Shown one piece after another: positions 24,957-34,356 of a DNA stretch of 54,557 nucleotides. Every line of letters begins with the position of its first letter. Position 1 is the first letter of the stretch. Origin of the DNA: Oscillospiraceae bacterium (lineage in GTDB: Bacteria; Bacillota; Clostridia; Oscillospirales; Oscillospiraceae); NCBI GenBank assembly GCA_017622295.1, contig JAGARK010000075.1:1-54557 (forward strand), in the 5' to 3' direction. The notes beneath the pieces were generated by a model. The model worked only from the letters and a program-made list of their open reading frames with translations. It did no database searches and was not told where the DNA came from. Made by a program: the position numbers and the translations under genes.

Positions 24957-26336
24957 GTGGCAGAACGTTTTGAAATCGTGCAGAAAGCTCTCGTCAAGAT
25001 GCTCGACGAGAAGAAGTATGCAACCCTCCGGGATATCCTGATCACCATGAACCCCAGTGATATCGCCGGACTTTTTATTGACCTGGAGGACAACCAGATC
25101 CCCCTGATGTTCCGGCTGCTGACTAAGGAGCAGGCAGCCGAGACCTTTGTCGAAATGGAACCCGATGCTCAGGAGCTGCTCATCAAGGGCTTTTCCGACA
25201 ACGAGCTGAAGGAAGTGCTCGATGAGCTGTATGTGGACGACGCGGCGGATATTGTCGAAGAGATGCCCGCCAATGTGGTCAAGCGGATCCTGAAGGCCGC
25301 CGACCCCGAAATGCGCAAGTCCATCAATCAGATCCTGCGTTACCCCGAAAATTCCGCAGGCTCCATCATGACCACCGAATATGTCTCCCTGCGGCCCAAT
25401 ATGACCGTTGAGGAAGCCATCCTTCGGATCCGCCGCCAGGGTGTGGACAAGGAGACCATCTACACCTGCTACGTCACCGATAATGACCGGACCCTTCTGG
25501 GCCTGATCTCTGTCAAGGATCTGCTGCTGGCAGATGACGACGAGACCCGGCTGAAGGATATTATGTTAACCAATTTTATCTGCGTCACCACTCAGGACGA
25601 CCAGGAATCCGTCGCCCGGATGCTGAGCAAGTACAATTTCCTGGCGCTGCCCGTTGTGGACGGCGAGAACCGCATGGTCGGTATCGTCACCTTCGACGAC
25701 GCCATGGACGTCCTGATCGAAGAGGCCACCGAGGACATGGAAATGATGTCCGCAATGACCCCCTCGGAGAAGCCGTATCTGCGCAGCACCCCCATCGACC
25801 TGTTTAAGAACCGGTTCCCCTGGCTGACGCTGCTGATGGTGTCCTCCACCTTCACGGGGCTCATCATGACCGCCTTTGAGGACGCTCTTGCCGCCCAGAT
25901 CGCCCTGTCCGCCTTCATCCCCATGCTGATGGGTACCGGCGGTAACTCCGGCTCCCAGTCCTCCGTCACCGTCATCCGCGGTCTGAGTCTGGGCGAGCTG
26001 AAGTTCCGGGACATTTTCGAGGTTCTGGGCAAGGAGCTCTGCACCGCCCTGATGTGCGGCGTCGCTCTGGCCGTGGTGTGCTTTGCCAAGATCTGGTTTG
26101 TCGATCATCTGCTTTTCGGAAACCAGGAAATCACGCTGATGGTGGATCTGGTGGTGTGTCTTGCCCTGGTTCTGACAGTTGTCATCGCCAAGCTGGTGGG
26201 CGGCGCACTGCCCATGATCGCCAAGGCCCTGGGCGCCGACCCCGCCGTCATGGCAAGCCCCTTCATCACCACCATCGTCGACGCCGTTTCCCTGCTGGTG
26301 TACTTCATGTTTGCCAAGATGCTGCTGCATATCTGA
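24957..26336 (+). CDS. mgtE: Magnesium transporter MgtE
   Basis: A 459-aa MgtE channel. Residues 1 to about 130 form the cytosolic superhelical N domain, about 135-255 two CBS domains (AGSIMTTEYVSL, ISVKDLL, GIVTFDDAMDVL) that sense magnesium, and 280-459 the five-helix pore. The pore has the signature GTGGNSGSQSS and PFITTIVDA (the ion-binding Asp). It admits Mg2+ into the cell and closes when internal Mg2+ is high. The start is GTG with TAGGAGGA 7 nt upstream, and that site can be hidden in an RNA hairpin. Single-gene unit. Confidence 0.96.
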   Translation: MAERFEIVQKALVKMLDEKKYATLRDILITMNPSDIAGLFIDLEDNQIPLMFRLLTKEQAAETFVEMEPDAQELLIKGFSDNELKEVLDELYVDDAADIVEEMPANVVKRILKAADPEMRKSINQILRYPENSAGSIMTTEYVSLRPNMTVEEAILRIRRQGVDKETIYTCYVTDNDRTLLGLISVKDLLLADDDETRLKDIMLTNFICVTTQDDQESVARMLSKYNFLALPVVDGENRMVGIVTFDDAMDVLIEEATEDMEMMSAMTPSEKPYLRSTPIDLFKNRFPWLTLLMVSSTFTGLIMTAFEDALAAQIALSAFIPMLMGTGGNSGSQSSVTVIRGLSLGELKFRDIFEVLGKELCTALMCGVALAVVCFAKIWFVDHLLFGNQEITLMVDLVVCLALVLTVVIAKLVGGALPMIAKALGADPAVMASPFITTIVDAVSLLVYFMFAKMLLHI

Positions 26337-26343
26337 ACATGTC

Positions 26344-26374
26344 AAACGAGCCCGTCCGATGGACGGGCTCGTTT
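26344..26374 (+). terminator. Terminator of mgtE
   Basis: A perfect 14-bp stem (AAACGAGCCCGTCC) with a GAT loop just after the stop, followed by a short T-rich tail. Confidence 0.8.
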
Positions 26375-26411
26375 TACGTTGATCGCTGGTTCAAACGACA
26401 AATTATCATAC

Positions 26412-26442
26412 GAAAACCCGGGCCCCTGCGAGGACCCGGGTT
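26412..26442 (-). terminator. Terminator of asd
   Basis: An 11-bp GC-rich stem (AACCCGGG core, one G-T pair) lies 6 nt after the asd stop, followed on the minus strand by TTTTCG. Confidence 0.65.
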
Positions 26443-26447
26443 CTATG

Positions 26448-27449
26448 TTACTTGGTGAGCAGTTCTGCGATCTGGATGCAGTTGGTGGCAGCGCCCTTGC
26501 GGACCTGGTCACCGCAGCACCACAGGCACAGACCATTCTCATCGGTCAGATCAGGACGGATGCGGCCGACAAAGACGATATCCTGGTTGGTGGTGTCCAG
26601 AGGCATGGGGTACTGCTTATTTGCCAGATCATCCACCAGACGGCAGCCGGGAGCCTTTGCGATGATCTCACGGGCCTGCTCCACGGTGACCTTCTTGTCA
26701 AAGCGCAGAGTAGCGCTGATGGAGTGGCTGCGGACAACGGGAACACGGACACAGGTCATGGACACATTCAGCTCGTGCAGATGCATGATCTTGCGGCCCT
26801 CGTTCTGAAGCTTCATTTCCTCGCTGGTGTAGCCGTCACACTGCTCGCCGCCGATCTGAGGGATCAGGTTGTAGGCGATCTGGTGGGCGAACACCTTGGG
26901 CTCGTAGGTCTTTCCTTCCCGCAGAGCTTCCACTTCGTTCATCAGCTCAATGGGACCGCCGGCACCAGCGCCGGAAACTGCCTGATAGGAGGAGACGATC
27001 ATGGACTTGATAGGAGCCACCTTGTTCAGCGCATTGACTGCGGTGCAGGTAATGATGGTGGAGCAGTTGGGATTACTGATGATGCCCTTGTGGTTCTTGA
27101 CATCCTCGGCGTTGATCTCGGGAACGATCAGGGGAACGTTGGGGTCCAGACGGAAAGCGGAGGAGTTGTCAACAAAGACAGCACCGGCTGCCACGATGGC
27201 AGGGGCCCACTTTTCGGCAATGTCATTCTCAGCGGCGCCCAGAACGATGTCCACGCCCTGGAATGCCTCGGCGCAGACCTCCTGAATGGTCACTTCCTCA
27301 CCTTTAAAGGTCAGCTTCTTGCCTGCGCTTCTTGCGGAAGCCAGAGGAACCAGCTTACCCACAGGGAAATCACGCTCTTCCAGGATCTTCATCATTTCCT
27401 GGCCCACGGCGCCGGTCGCGCCCAGAATGGCTACGGTATACATTTTCAT
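26448..27449 (-). CDS. asd: Aspartate-semialdehyde dehydrogenase
   Basis: A 333-aa enzyme that reduces aspartyl phosphate to aspartate semialdehyde with NADPH, the branch precursor for threonine and diaminopimelate. The NADP loop GATGAVGQ is at residues 10-17, the catalytic cysteine is Cys129 in SNPNCSTI, and the substrate segment SYQAVSGAGAGG follows. Length is normal. The ATG has GGGAGG 9 nt upstream. It is transcribed from its own -10 TATAAT (27499-27504), separate from the lysC-hom unit by three hairpins. Confidence 0.95.
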   Translation of the reverse strand: MKMYTVAILGATGAVGQEMMKILEERDFPVGKLVPLASARSAGKKLTFKGEEVTIQEVCAEAFQGVDIVLGAAENDIAEKWAPAIVAAGAVFVDNSSAFRLDPNVPLIVPEINAEDVKNHKGIISNPNCSTIITCTAVNALNKVAPIKSMIVSSYQAVSGAGAGGPIELMNEVEALREGKTYEPKVFAHQIAYNLIPQIGGEQCDGYTSEEMKLQNEGRKIMHLHELNVSMTCVRVPVVRSHSISATLRFDKKVTVEQAREIIAKAPGCRLVDDLANKQYPMPLDTTNQDIVFVGRIRPDLTDENGLCLWCCGDQVRKGAATNCIQIAELLTK

Positions 27450-27498
27450 AGAATTTACCTCCCAAACGCTGACGGACTGGTCATTTTCCGTTCAGCAG

Positions 27499-27504
27499 AT
27501 TATA
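27499..27504 (-). promoter_or_regulatory. -10 box of the asd promoter
   Basis: TATAAT on the minus strand, about 50 nt before the asd start. The expected -35 region falls inside an AT-rich hairpin (27516-27550). Confidence 0.5.
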
Positions 27505-27515
27505 CTGATATTCAA

Positions 27516-27655
27516 TTAAAAACTTAAATTCACCGAATTGAAGTTTTTAATATGAAGATCATAATGAGACGGGATTCTGTTATTTTCTTTCCAAAATAAC
27601 AGAATCGACAGCGCCAAAGGCGATGTCTTCTTGATGAAAGCATTTCATCAAGAAG
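27516..27655 (-). other. Three consecutive hairpins between lysC and asd
   Basis: 27627-27655 (perfect 13-bp arms, loop GCA), 27573-27606 (perfect 14-bp arms, loop CTTTCC) and 27516-27550 (16-bp arms, one mismatch, T-rich). The last may terminate lysC transcription; the first two lack T runs. The region is AT-rich and holds no gene. Confidence 0.6.
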
Positions 27656-27666
27656 TAGTATTGCAT

Positions 27667-28980
27667 TTACTTTGCAAAGCTGTCGTACAGGACCCGGATG
27701 GCCTTCTTGAAGTCCTTGTTGTCCACGCCGAAGATGATGTTCAGTTCGTCGGGGCCCTGGTTGATCATGCGGATGTTGATGCCCGCTTCACCGAGGGCGG
27801 CGAAGATCTTACCGGAAATACCGGGCCGGAAAGCCATCTTACGGCCGACAGCGGCAACAACGGCGATCTGGTCGTGGACCTCCAGAGAATCGGGCTCCAC
27901 TTCCTTCTGGATCTCGCTGAGAATGGTGTACATCTTGTTGCCCACGGAATCGGTGGGGAAGACCACGGAGACATTGTCAATGCCGTTGGGCACATAATCG
28001 ACGCTGATGTTGTGGCGCACGAGGACGGTCAGAACCTTGTGCAGAACACCGACCTGATTGCTCATGCCCCGCTTGCTCAGGGAGATGATGGAGAAATTCT
28101 TCATGCCGGTGATGCCGGTGATGAAGCGGTTGGGCTCGTGATCTCCGTCGAAGCACTCCTGGATGATGGTGCCGGGTTCATCGGGAGCATTGGTATTGCG
28201 GATGTTCAGGGGAATATTCTTCTCCCGGACGGGGAAGATGGAGCCCTCGTGGAGCACCTGGGCGCCGGAGTAGCTCAGCTCCCGCAGTTCGTCATAGGTC
28301 ACTTCGGAAATGGCCTGGGGATTGTCAACGATCCGGGGGTCAGCCATCAGGATGCCGGAGACGTCGGTCCAGTTTTCGTAAACCTCAGCGTCCAGAGCAG
28401 CTGCTGCCAGAGAGCCGGTGATATCACTGCCGCCACGGGAGAAGGTCATGATATGACCGTCGGGCAGGGTGCCATAGAAGCCGGGGGTGACCACATTGCG
28501 GCCCCAGGCGATGGAGCGGAAGGCCTCATAGGTGGCCTCCTGATCGACGGAGCCGTCGAAATTGAACTTGACCCAGTCCGCTGCGTCCACGAACTTGAAG
28601 CCCAGGTAAGCGGCCATCAGCTTTGCGGAGAAATACTCGCCGCGGCTGACCAGCTCTTCCCGGGAAACCTCCCGCTTGTCGATGCGCTTCTTCAGTACCT
28701 CAAACTCGGATTCCAGATCCAGCGCGATGCCCAGCTCATCCCGGATGCCGGTATACCGGGACACGACCATATCAAAAATAGGACCGCTGTCCACGCCGTA
28801 CTTGGCATGGGCATTGCACAGATACAACAGGTCGGTGACCTTATGGTCCTTGGAGTGGCGCTTGCCTGCGGCAGAGACCACCACCACCTTACGGTTGGGG
28901 TCTGCCAGAACGATATCGCGGACCTTGCGGTACTGGCCGGCATCGGCCATGGAGGATCCGCCAAACTTGGTTACTTTCAC
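27667..28980 (-). CDS. lysC: Aspartokinase
   Basis: A 437-aa aspartate kinase making aspartyl phosphate, the first step of the aspartate family. The N-terminal KFGGSSMA (5-12), VSAAGKR, and GGSDITGSLAA (kinase substrate/nucleotide binding) are clear. The C-terminal part has two ACT domains (SLSKRGMSNQVGVLHKVLTVLV and AAVGRKMAFRPGISGKIFAALGEAGI), the usual site of feedback by lysine or threonine. It starts with GTG, supported by GAAAGGAAG about 9 nt upstream. It follows hom by 58 nt in the same direction, so they form one unit, and this suggests threonine-branch control. Confidence 0.93.
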   Translation of the reverse strand: MKVTKFGGSSMADAGQYRKVRDIVLADPNRKVVVVSAAGKRHSKDHKVTDLLYLCNAHAKYGVDSGPIFDMVVSRYTGIRDELGIALDLESEFEVLKKRIDKREVSREELVSRGEYFSAKLMAAYLGFKFVDAADWVKFNFDGSVDQEATYEAFRSIAWGRNVVTPGFYGTLPDGHIMTFSRGGSDITGSLAAAALDAEVYENWTDVSGILMADPRIVDNPQAISEVTYDELRELSYSGAQVLHEGSIFPVREKNIPLNIRNTNAPDEPGTIIQECFDGDHEPNRFITGITGMKNFSIISLSKRGMSNQVGVLHKVLTVLVRHNISVDYVPNGIDNVSVVFPTDSVGNKMYTILSEIQKEVEPDSLEVHDQIAVVAAVGRKMAFRPGISGKIFAALGEAGINIRMINQGPDELNIIFGVDNKDFKKAIRVLYDSFAK

Positions 28981-29038
28981 TTTCTATTCCTTCTTTCCTG
29001 CGGGCCGGGCCCGCGGCGTATGGTAACTTCTTTCGGAT

Positions 29039-30160
29039 TTATTCCGCGATAGCCGCGATGAAGGCATCGGGATTGTTCTTCAGCCAGGCGTGCATTTCGC
29101 TGACAGCCACGGGGCCGGTCACGACGGCGCCGTTCCAATTCTCTGCGGCAACACTCTGGATCCAGGCATCGGAAGCGCCCCGGACGTAGTAGCGGCGGGT
29201 GCAGGAATTATCCACGGTGACCTTCTTGCCGTAGGGGCAGTAGAAGCCCTTGCCGGAGAGCAGACTGACACAGTCCTGCACCACATTATATGCGGTGGGG
29301 TAGCGGCCTGCACCCTGACCGTAGAAGCTCTGGCGGCCAGAAACCTCGCCGTCCAGGGTGATCAGGTTGAAATTGGTGGGAACGGCTGCCTCCAGCGCAC
29401 CCTGCGCATACAGGGTGGGCTGGACAAAGGCGCTGTAAACGCCGTCGCACTGGGTCCCGTGGGAAACCAGCTTGCAGACATAGCCGTGCTCCGCGAAATT
29501 GGCCACATCGGCTGCGGAGATCTTGCTGATGCCGGCGGCGGGAACGCCATCGCGCTCCAGGCTGACGCCGAAGGCGATGTTGGAGGACAGGATCAGCTTG
29601 TGCCAGGTATCGATGCCGTCCACGTCGGTGGAGGGGTTACGCTCGGCATAGCCCAGAGCCTGAGCCTGGCTCAGTGCCTCACCATAATCAAGACCCAGAC
29701 GGGTCATGGAGTCGAGGATGTAGTTACAGGTGCCGTTCATAATGCCGCCGACCATGCTGACAGTCTCCACACGGCGAACCCGCTCCAGCTCGCTGAGCCA
29801 GCCGATGCCGCCGCCCACAGCTGCAGTGCAGCGGAAAGCCAGGCCCTTGCTCTCGGCCAGGGGCAGCAGATCATCATAGAAGGTAGCCACCAGCGCCTTG
29901 TTGGAGGTGACGATATTCTTGCCGGCTTCCAGCGCGGCACGGACAAAATCATAGGCCGGATGCAGACCACCCATGGCCTCCACCACGGTGTCGATGGACT
30001 CATCATTCAGGATGCTCTGGAAATCATGGACGACCTCCGCATCGGGCAGCTGAATATCCTCCAGGCACAGCACCTTGACAACCTGCATATCGTCACGGGC
30101 GGCAGTGATTTCATAAACACCTCTGCCCACAACGCCAAATCCCAAAAGACCGATTTTCAT
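29039..30160 (-). CDS. hom: Homoserine dehydrogenase (no ACT domain)
   Basis: A 373-aa enzyme that reduces aspartate semialdehyde to homoserine. The NAD(P) loop GFGVVGRGVYE begins at residue 7, NIVTSNKALVA and the signature GGIMNGTCNYILDSM follow, then the catalytic-domain motif ALGYAERNPSTDVDGID. Many Firmicute enzymes carry a C-terminal ACT domain; this one ends after about 370 residues without it, so direct threonine inhibition is less likely. The ATG is preceded by GGAGGTAGAACT. It is first in the hom-lysC unit. Confidence 0.94.
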   Translation of the reverse strand: MKIGLLGFGVVGRGVYEITAARDDMQVVKVLCLEDIQLPDAEVVHDFQSILNDESIDTVVEAMGGLHPAYDFVRAALEAGKNIVTSNKALVATFYDDLLPLAESKGLAFRCTAAVGGGIGWLSELERVRRVETVSMVGGIMNGTCNYILDSMTRLGLDYGEALSQAQALGYAERNPSTDVDGIDTWHKLILSSNIAFGVSLERDGVPAAGISKISAADVANFAEHGYVCKLVSHGTQCDGVYSAFVQPTLYAQGALEAAVPTNFNLITLDGEVSGRQSFYGQGAGRYPTAYNVVQDCVSLLSGKGFYCPYGKKVTVDNSCTRRYYVRGASDAWIQSVAAENWNGAVVTGPVAVSEMHAWLKNNPDAFIAAIAE

Positions 30161-30243
30161 AGTTCTACCTCCATATATGGTGTATACACACGGGCCGAAA
30201 CAGCGGTTCCCGTATCAAAAACACTTGCTTTTTTACCGGAAAC

Positions 30244-30272
30244 AGTATATCATATACCCAACCAAAAAGCAA
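30244..30272 (-). promoter_or_regulatory. Promoter of hom-lysC
   Basis: On the minus strand -35 TTGCTT (30267-30272), 17-nt spacer and -10 TATACT (30244-30249). Confidence 0.65.
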
Positions 30273-30360
30273 TAGCCCCTAAAAACAAGTATTTCCGGGA
30301 TTTAGCCCCAGATTTGTGCAGAAAGCAGACAAAAACGGCAATCCCGGGGGAGGAAACCAT

Positions 30361-31809
30361 ATGTTCTATCATTCTACCCGCAATGCATGCGAAGCCGTGG
30401 ACAGCGCACGGGCCGTTCTGGAGGGTCTGGCACCCGACGGCGGTCTTTACATGCCCGAGGCGCTCCCCGCCTTTGACTGGCGCAAGTGCCTGGAAGGCTC
30501 CAGCCAGGAAATGGCCACCATGATCCTGTCCGCCCTGCTGCCCGATATCCCCGATATGAAGGCTCTGGTGTCCAAAGCCTACACCGGTAAATTCCAGACC
30601 GAGGATCTGACCCCCACCGTTAAAGTCGGCGATTTTACTGTCCTCGAACTGTTCCGGGGACCCACCTCCGCCTTCAAGGACGTGGCCCTTTCCATGCTGC
30701 CCCAGCTGCTGACCGCCGCCAGGGATGTCTGCGGCCAGGAGCGGGAGATCATGATCCTCACCGCCACCTCCGGCGATACCGGCAAAGCCGCTCTGGCGGG
30801 CTTCCGGGATGTTCCCGGCGTCAAGATCACCGTGTTCTATCCCGACGGCGGCGTTTCCGCCGTCCAGCGGGCCCAGATGGTCACCCAGGAGGGAAACAAC
30901 GTCAAGGTGTGCGCCGTTCGGGGCAATTTCGACGACGCCCAGACCGGCGTGAAGAACATCTTCGCCGCCTGTAAGGGGCAGACCCCCAAATACAGCCTCT
31001 CCTCCGCCAACTCCATCAATATCGGCCGTCTGGCACCTCAGGTCATGTACTATTTCAAGGCCTACCGGGATCTGCTGGACCGGAATGAGATCAAGCTGGG
31101 CGATCAGGTGAACTACTCCGTTCCCACCGGCAATTTCGGTGACATTCTGGCAGGCTACCTTGCAAAGCTCCTGGGTCTGCCCGTGGGTATGCTGATCTGC
31201 GCCTCCAACGCCAACAATGTCCTCACCGACTTCATCCGCACCGGTACTTACGACAAGCGCCGTCCCCTGCTGAAAACCACCTCCCCCTCCATGGACATTC
31301 TGGTGTCCAGCAATCTGGAGCGTTTGCTGTATCTGATGAGCGGCTGCGATACGGAGCTGGTGGCTGGTCTGATGACGGATCTGAACACCAATGGTGTCTA
31401 CACCGTTCCCGAAAATATGAAAGCCGCCATTGACAAGGAATTCTGGGCAGGCTGCTGCGGCGACGAGGCCACTGCCGCAACCATTGGCAAGGTCTGGCGC
31501 GAGCAGGGCTACCTGATGGACACCCACACCGCCGCCGGCTGGGCCGCAGCAGAAGAATATGTCCGCCATACCGGCGATGACCGGGCCATGGTGGTGCTCT
31601 CCACCGCCTCCCCCTACAAGTTCCCCTCCGCGGTTCTGGAAGCCATCGGCGGCGACCTCAGCGGCGACGAATTCGCCCAGATGGAGCGGCTGGAAGCAAT
31701 CACCGGAGTTCCCACCCCCGCAAACCTCTCGGGCCTCCGGGGCAAGACCGAGCTGCACCCCGGCGTCATTGATAAGGACAAGATGCTGGAATTCGTACTG
31801 TCCCTCTAA
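30361..31809 (+). CDS. thrC: Threonine synthase
   Basis: A 482-aa PLP enzyme converting O-phosphohomoserine to threonine. The N-terminus (YHSTRN, then GLAPDGGLYMPE) is typical. The PLP lysine is Lys106 in SAFKDVAL, and the phosphate-binding TATSGDTGKAAL follows. The ATG at 30361 is chosen because GGGGGAGGAAACC lies directly before it. It is divergent from hom; CCGGGATT and AATCCCGG form an inverted repeat in the upstream region (about 30296-30345). It is followed by thrB after 28 nt. Confidence 0.95.
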   Translation: MFYHSTRNACEAVDSARAVLEGLAPDGGLYMPEALPAFDWRKCLEGSSQEMATMILSALLPDIPDMKALVSKAYTGKFQTEDLTPTVKVGDFTVLELFRGPTSAFKDVALSMLPQLLTAARDVCGQEREIMILTATSGDTGKAALAGFRDVPGVKITVFYPDGGVSAVQRAQMVTQEGNNVKVCAVRGNFDDAQTGVKNIFAACKGQTPKYSLSSANSINIGRLAPQVMYYFKAYRDLLDRNEIKLGDQVNYSVPTGNFGDILAGYLAKLLGLPVGMLICASNANNVLTDFIRTGTYDKRRPLLKTTSPSMDILVSSNLERLLYLMSGCDTELVAGLMTDLNTNGVYTVPENMKAAIDKEFWAGCCGDEATAATIGKVWREQGYLMDTHTAAGWAAAEEYVRHTGDDRAMVVLSTASPYKFPSAVLEAIGGDLSGDEFAQMERLEAITGVPTPANLSGLRGKTELHPGVIDKDKMLEFVLSL

Positions 31810-31837
31810 GTAATAATAACAGGAGAACTGCCTTTTT

Positions 31838-32728
31838 ATGAAACGAGTCACCATCCGCGTGCCGGCCACCACCGCCAACCTGGGCCCCGGCTTCGACGCC
31901 TTCGGCTGCGCGCTGAGCTTATACACCGACGTCACCTTTGAAGAGACGGAATACGGTCTGGAAATCACCGGCTGTCCCGAGGAATTCACCGGCCCCGACA
32001 ATCTGGCCTATGTATCCTACTGCGCCGCCCTTGCCACCATGAGCGAGGAGCTGCGGGGCGTGAAGATCCACATCGACGCTCACATTCCCGTCTGCCGGGG
32101 CTTGGGCTCCTCTGCCGCACTGCTTGTGGCCGGCGCCATGGGCGCCAACGTCCTGCGGGGCAACAAGCTAAGTACCCAGGGCCTGCTGAACATCACCAAC
32201 GCCATGGAAGGCCACCCCGACAACCTGGCCCCGGCGTTCCTGGGCGGTCTGACCGCCTCCATGGTTGACAACGGCCTGCCGGTCTGTGTCAGCTTCCCCC
32301 TGCACCCCGACTGGGAATTTCTGGCTCTGGTTCCGGATTTCAATCTGCCCACCACCAAGGCCCGCGCCGTCCTGCCTGCTCAGGTCAGCCGCGCCGACGC
32401 CATTTACAACATCTCCCATGGCGCTCTGGTGCTGAAAGCTCTGGAGCTGGGCGATGAGAAGCTCCTGCGCAATGCCATGCAGGACCGGCTGCACCAGAAT
32501 TACCGCAAGAGCCTGATCCCCGATTACGAAAAGATCGAGAGTCTGGTCCGCACCTGCGGCGCAGCCTTCTGCCTCTCCGGCGCAGGCCCCACTCTGCTGT
32601 GCATCACCCAGGATGAGCGGCTGGAAGAGAAGCTGGCCAAAAAGCTGGATTCCATCACCGAAGCCAACTGGCAGATGCTGCCCCTCCATGTGGAATTCCA
32701 GGGCGCACGAGTCATTGCAAGCGAATAA
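31838..32728 (+). CDS. thrB: Homoserine kinase
   Basis: A 296-aa GHMP kinase that phosphorylates homoserine. Motif 1 is VPATTANLGPGFD (8-20), the ATP loop PVCRGLGSSAA (84-94), and motif 3 is CLSGAGPTLL near the C-terminus. With thrC just upstream, hom, lysC and asd, the window contains all enzymes from aspartate to threonine. A terminator follows at once. Confidence 0.95.
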   Translation: MKRVTIRVPATTANLGPGFDAFGCALSLYTDVTFEETEYGLEITGCPEEFTGPDNLAYVSYCAALATMSEELRGVKIHIDAHIPVCRGLGSSAALLVAGAMGANVLRGNKLSTQGLLNITNAMEGHPDNLAPAFLGGLTASMVDNGLPVCVSFPLHPDWEFLALVPDFNLPTTKARAVLPAQVSRADAIYNISHGALVLKALELGDEKLLRNAMQDRLHQNYRKSLIPDYEKIESLVRTCGAAFCLSGAGPTLLCITQDERLEEKLAKKLDSITEANWQMLPLHVEFQGARVIASE

Positions 32729-32730
32729 GA

Positions 32731-32760
32731 AAACAGGCACCGCTCCGGCGGTGCCTGTTT
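32731..32760 (+). terminator. Terminator of thrC-thrB
   Basis: A perfect 13-bp stem (AAACAGGCACCGC) with TCCG loop, 2 nt after the stop. Confidence 0.8.
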
Positions 32761-32774
32761 CTGCGTCAGAGCGG

Positions 32775-32842
32775 TTCAAATTGCAGTTTAGCGCGCAGAT
32801 GCGCGAAATGCAGAATATTGTGCGCTTCGCACACATCGCAAA
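32775..32842. repeat. MITE-like repeat, third copy (half element)
   Basis: TTCAAATTGCAGTTTAGCGC marks the same end sequence as at 16641. The inner GATGCGCGAAATGCAGAAT is identical, inverted, to 24676-24694, and a TGTGCGCTTCGCACA hairpin follows. No right terminal repeat is seen, so this copy looks truncated, with the rnfB terminator in its place. Confidence 0.55.
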
Positions 32843-32880
32843 AAACCGTCCGGAGGGGCTCCCTCCGGACGGTTTGTTTT
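32843..32880 (-). terminator. Terminator of the rnf operon
   Basis: A perfect 15-bp stem (AAACCGTCCGGAGGG) with a 3-nt loop lies 11 nt after the rnfB stop; a T run follows on the minus strand. Confidence 0.85.
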
Positions 32881-32886
32881 TGGGGA

Positions 32887-33738
32887 TCAGGCCTCGGCAG
32901 TAACCTCGGGCAGATGCTCGACGTTGGAGTCCTTGATCAGGCCCTTGGGACAGACCTTGGCGCAGTCGCCGCAGTTGACACACTTGGTGTAGTCGATGCG
33001 GGCCAGATTCTTTTCCAGAATGATAGCGTCATGCTGGCATGTCTTCTTGCACTTGCCGCAGCCGATGCAGCCAACGGTGCAGGAGCGGGTGGTAGCAGCG
33101 CCCTTTGCCAGGGAGGCGCAGGCGATGACCACGTTCTGTGCGGGAGAGACGGGAACGATCAGCTGGCGGGGGCAGGCAGCAGCGCAGGCCAGACAGCCGA
33201 TGCACTTCTCTTCGTCCACCACGGCAACGCCATCCTTGATGCTGATAGCGCCGTACTGACAGGCCTTGACGCAGTTGCCGAAGCCCAGACAGCCGAATTT
33301 ACAGGCCGTGGGGCCCCGGCCGGCGACCTTGGAAGCAGCCAGACAGTCGGAAATGCCCTCGTACTCGCCCTTCAGCTTGCCGCCGACGATATTGCCCTCG
33401 GCGTCGGTGGTCTTGTAGCCGGAGCAGCGGACCATGGCCACGCGGCGCTCCACCTTCTCAGCCTTGACGCCCATGATCTCAGCCATCTTCATGGCGCAGT
33501 CATTGCCGCCGGAGGCACACTTGCCGATGGGGGCTTCTCCCTTCAGGACCGCCTCAGCATAGCCGCCGCAGCCGGCATAGCCGCAGCCGCCGCAGTTGGC
33601 GCCGGGCAGGCACTCGTTCAGCAGATCCAGACGGGGATCGGTTTCAACATAAAACACCTTGGAGGCGATGGCCAGGACCAAACCAAAAATCAGGCCCAGA
33701 GCGCCAAGGATGCCAATGGCAGTTAAAATTGCAGTCAT
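32887..33738 (-). CDS. rnfB: Rnf complex subunit B (ferredoxin-interacting iron-sulfur subunit)
   Basis: A 283-aa subunit with an N-terminal membrane anchor (about 4-26) and the RnfB-type four-cysteine cluster ECLPGANCGGCGYAGC. Several CxxCxxCxxxCP ferredoxin motifs follow (CIGCLACAAACP, CIGCGKCKKTC, CVNCGDCAKVCP). It accepts electrons from reduced ferredoxin on the cytoplasmic side. It is the last gene of rnfCDGEAB, 13 nt after rnfA. Confidence 0.95.
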   Translation of the reverse strand: MTAILTAIGILGALGLIFGLVLAIASKVFYVETDPRLDLLNECLPGANCGGCGYAGCGGYAEAVLKGEAPIGKCASGGNDCAMKMAEIMGVKAEKVERRVAMVRCSGYKTTDAEGNIVGGKLKGEYEGISDCLAASKVAGRGPTACKFGCLGFGNCVKACQYGAISIKDGVAVVDEEKCIGCLACAAACPRQLIVPVSPAQNVVIACASLAKGAATTRSCTVGCIGCGKCKKTCQHDAIILEKNLARIDYTKCVNCGDCAKVCPKGLIKDSNVEHLPEVTAEA

Positions 33739-33751
33739 ATCTCGCCCCTCC

Positions 33752-34342
33752 TTAGAAAATCTTCAGGCCGGAGAAGCCCATGAAAGCCAGGGCCATCAGA
33801 CCGGCGGAAATCAGCGCGATGGGGAAGCCCTTGAAGCACTCGGGGCAGTCAGTCTTGTCCACGCGCTCACGGATGGAGGCGAACAGGACGATGGCCAGGG
33901 TAAAGCCCAGACCGCCTGCAGCACCGTTGATCACACTCTGCAGGAAATCATAGCCCTTCTGCACATTGACCAGAGCGACGCCCAGAACAGCGCAGTTGGT
34001 GGTGATCAGGGGCAGGAAAATACCCAGAGCCTGATACAGAGCGGGAACGAACTTCTTCAGGAACATCTCAACGAACTGGACGATGGAGGCGATGACCAGA
34101 ATGAAGGCCACAGTCTGCATATAGCCCAGGTTCAGGGGCTGAAGGATCTTTGCATCCACAAACCAGCAGGCAGCGGAGGCGATGGCCATAACGAAGGTAA
34201 CGGCCATACCCATGCCGATGGCGGTGTCGGTCTTCTTGGAAACGCCCATGAAGGGGCAGATGCCGTAGAACTTCACCAGAATGAAATTCTCGGACAGAAT
34301 GGCACTGATCAGAATGCCGATAACAACCTGCATATATTCCAT
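33752..34342 (-). CDS. rnfA: Rnf complex subunit A
   Basis: A 196-aa integral membrane subunit with about six helices. [16 protein letters not shown] in helix 1 and [11 protein letters not shown] later are the paired Cys-containing motifs of RnfA/NqrE, which with RnfE hold an iron-sulfur cluster in the membrane. It takes part in coupling electron flow from ferredoxin to NAD with sodium or proton export. Order and spacing (13-14 nt to each neighbour) are those of a single operon. Confidence 0.95.
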   Translation of the reverse strand: MEYMQVVIGILISAILSENFILVKFYGICPFMGVSKKTDTAIGMGMAVTFVMAIASAACWFVDAKILQPLNLGYMQTVAFILVIASIVQFVEMFLKKFVPALYQALGIFLPLITTNCAVLGVALVNVQKGYDFLQSVINGAAGGLGFTLAIVLFASIRERVDKTDCPECFKGFPIALISAGLMALAFMGFSGLKIF

Positions 34343-34356
34343 ATTTCAGTACCTCC

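Noticed and set aside
28981-29038. Lysine riboswitch or T-box before lysC
   Set aside because: Only 58 nt separate hom and lysC, and no riboswitch or T-box motif is visible there.
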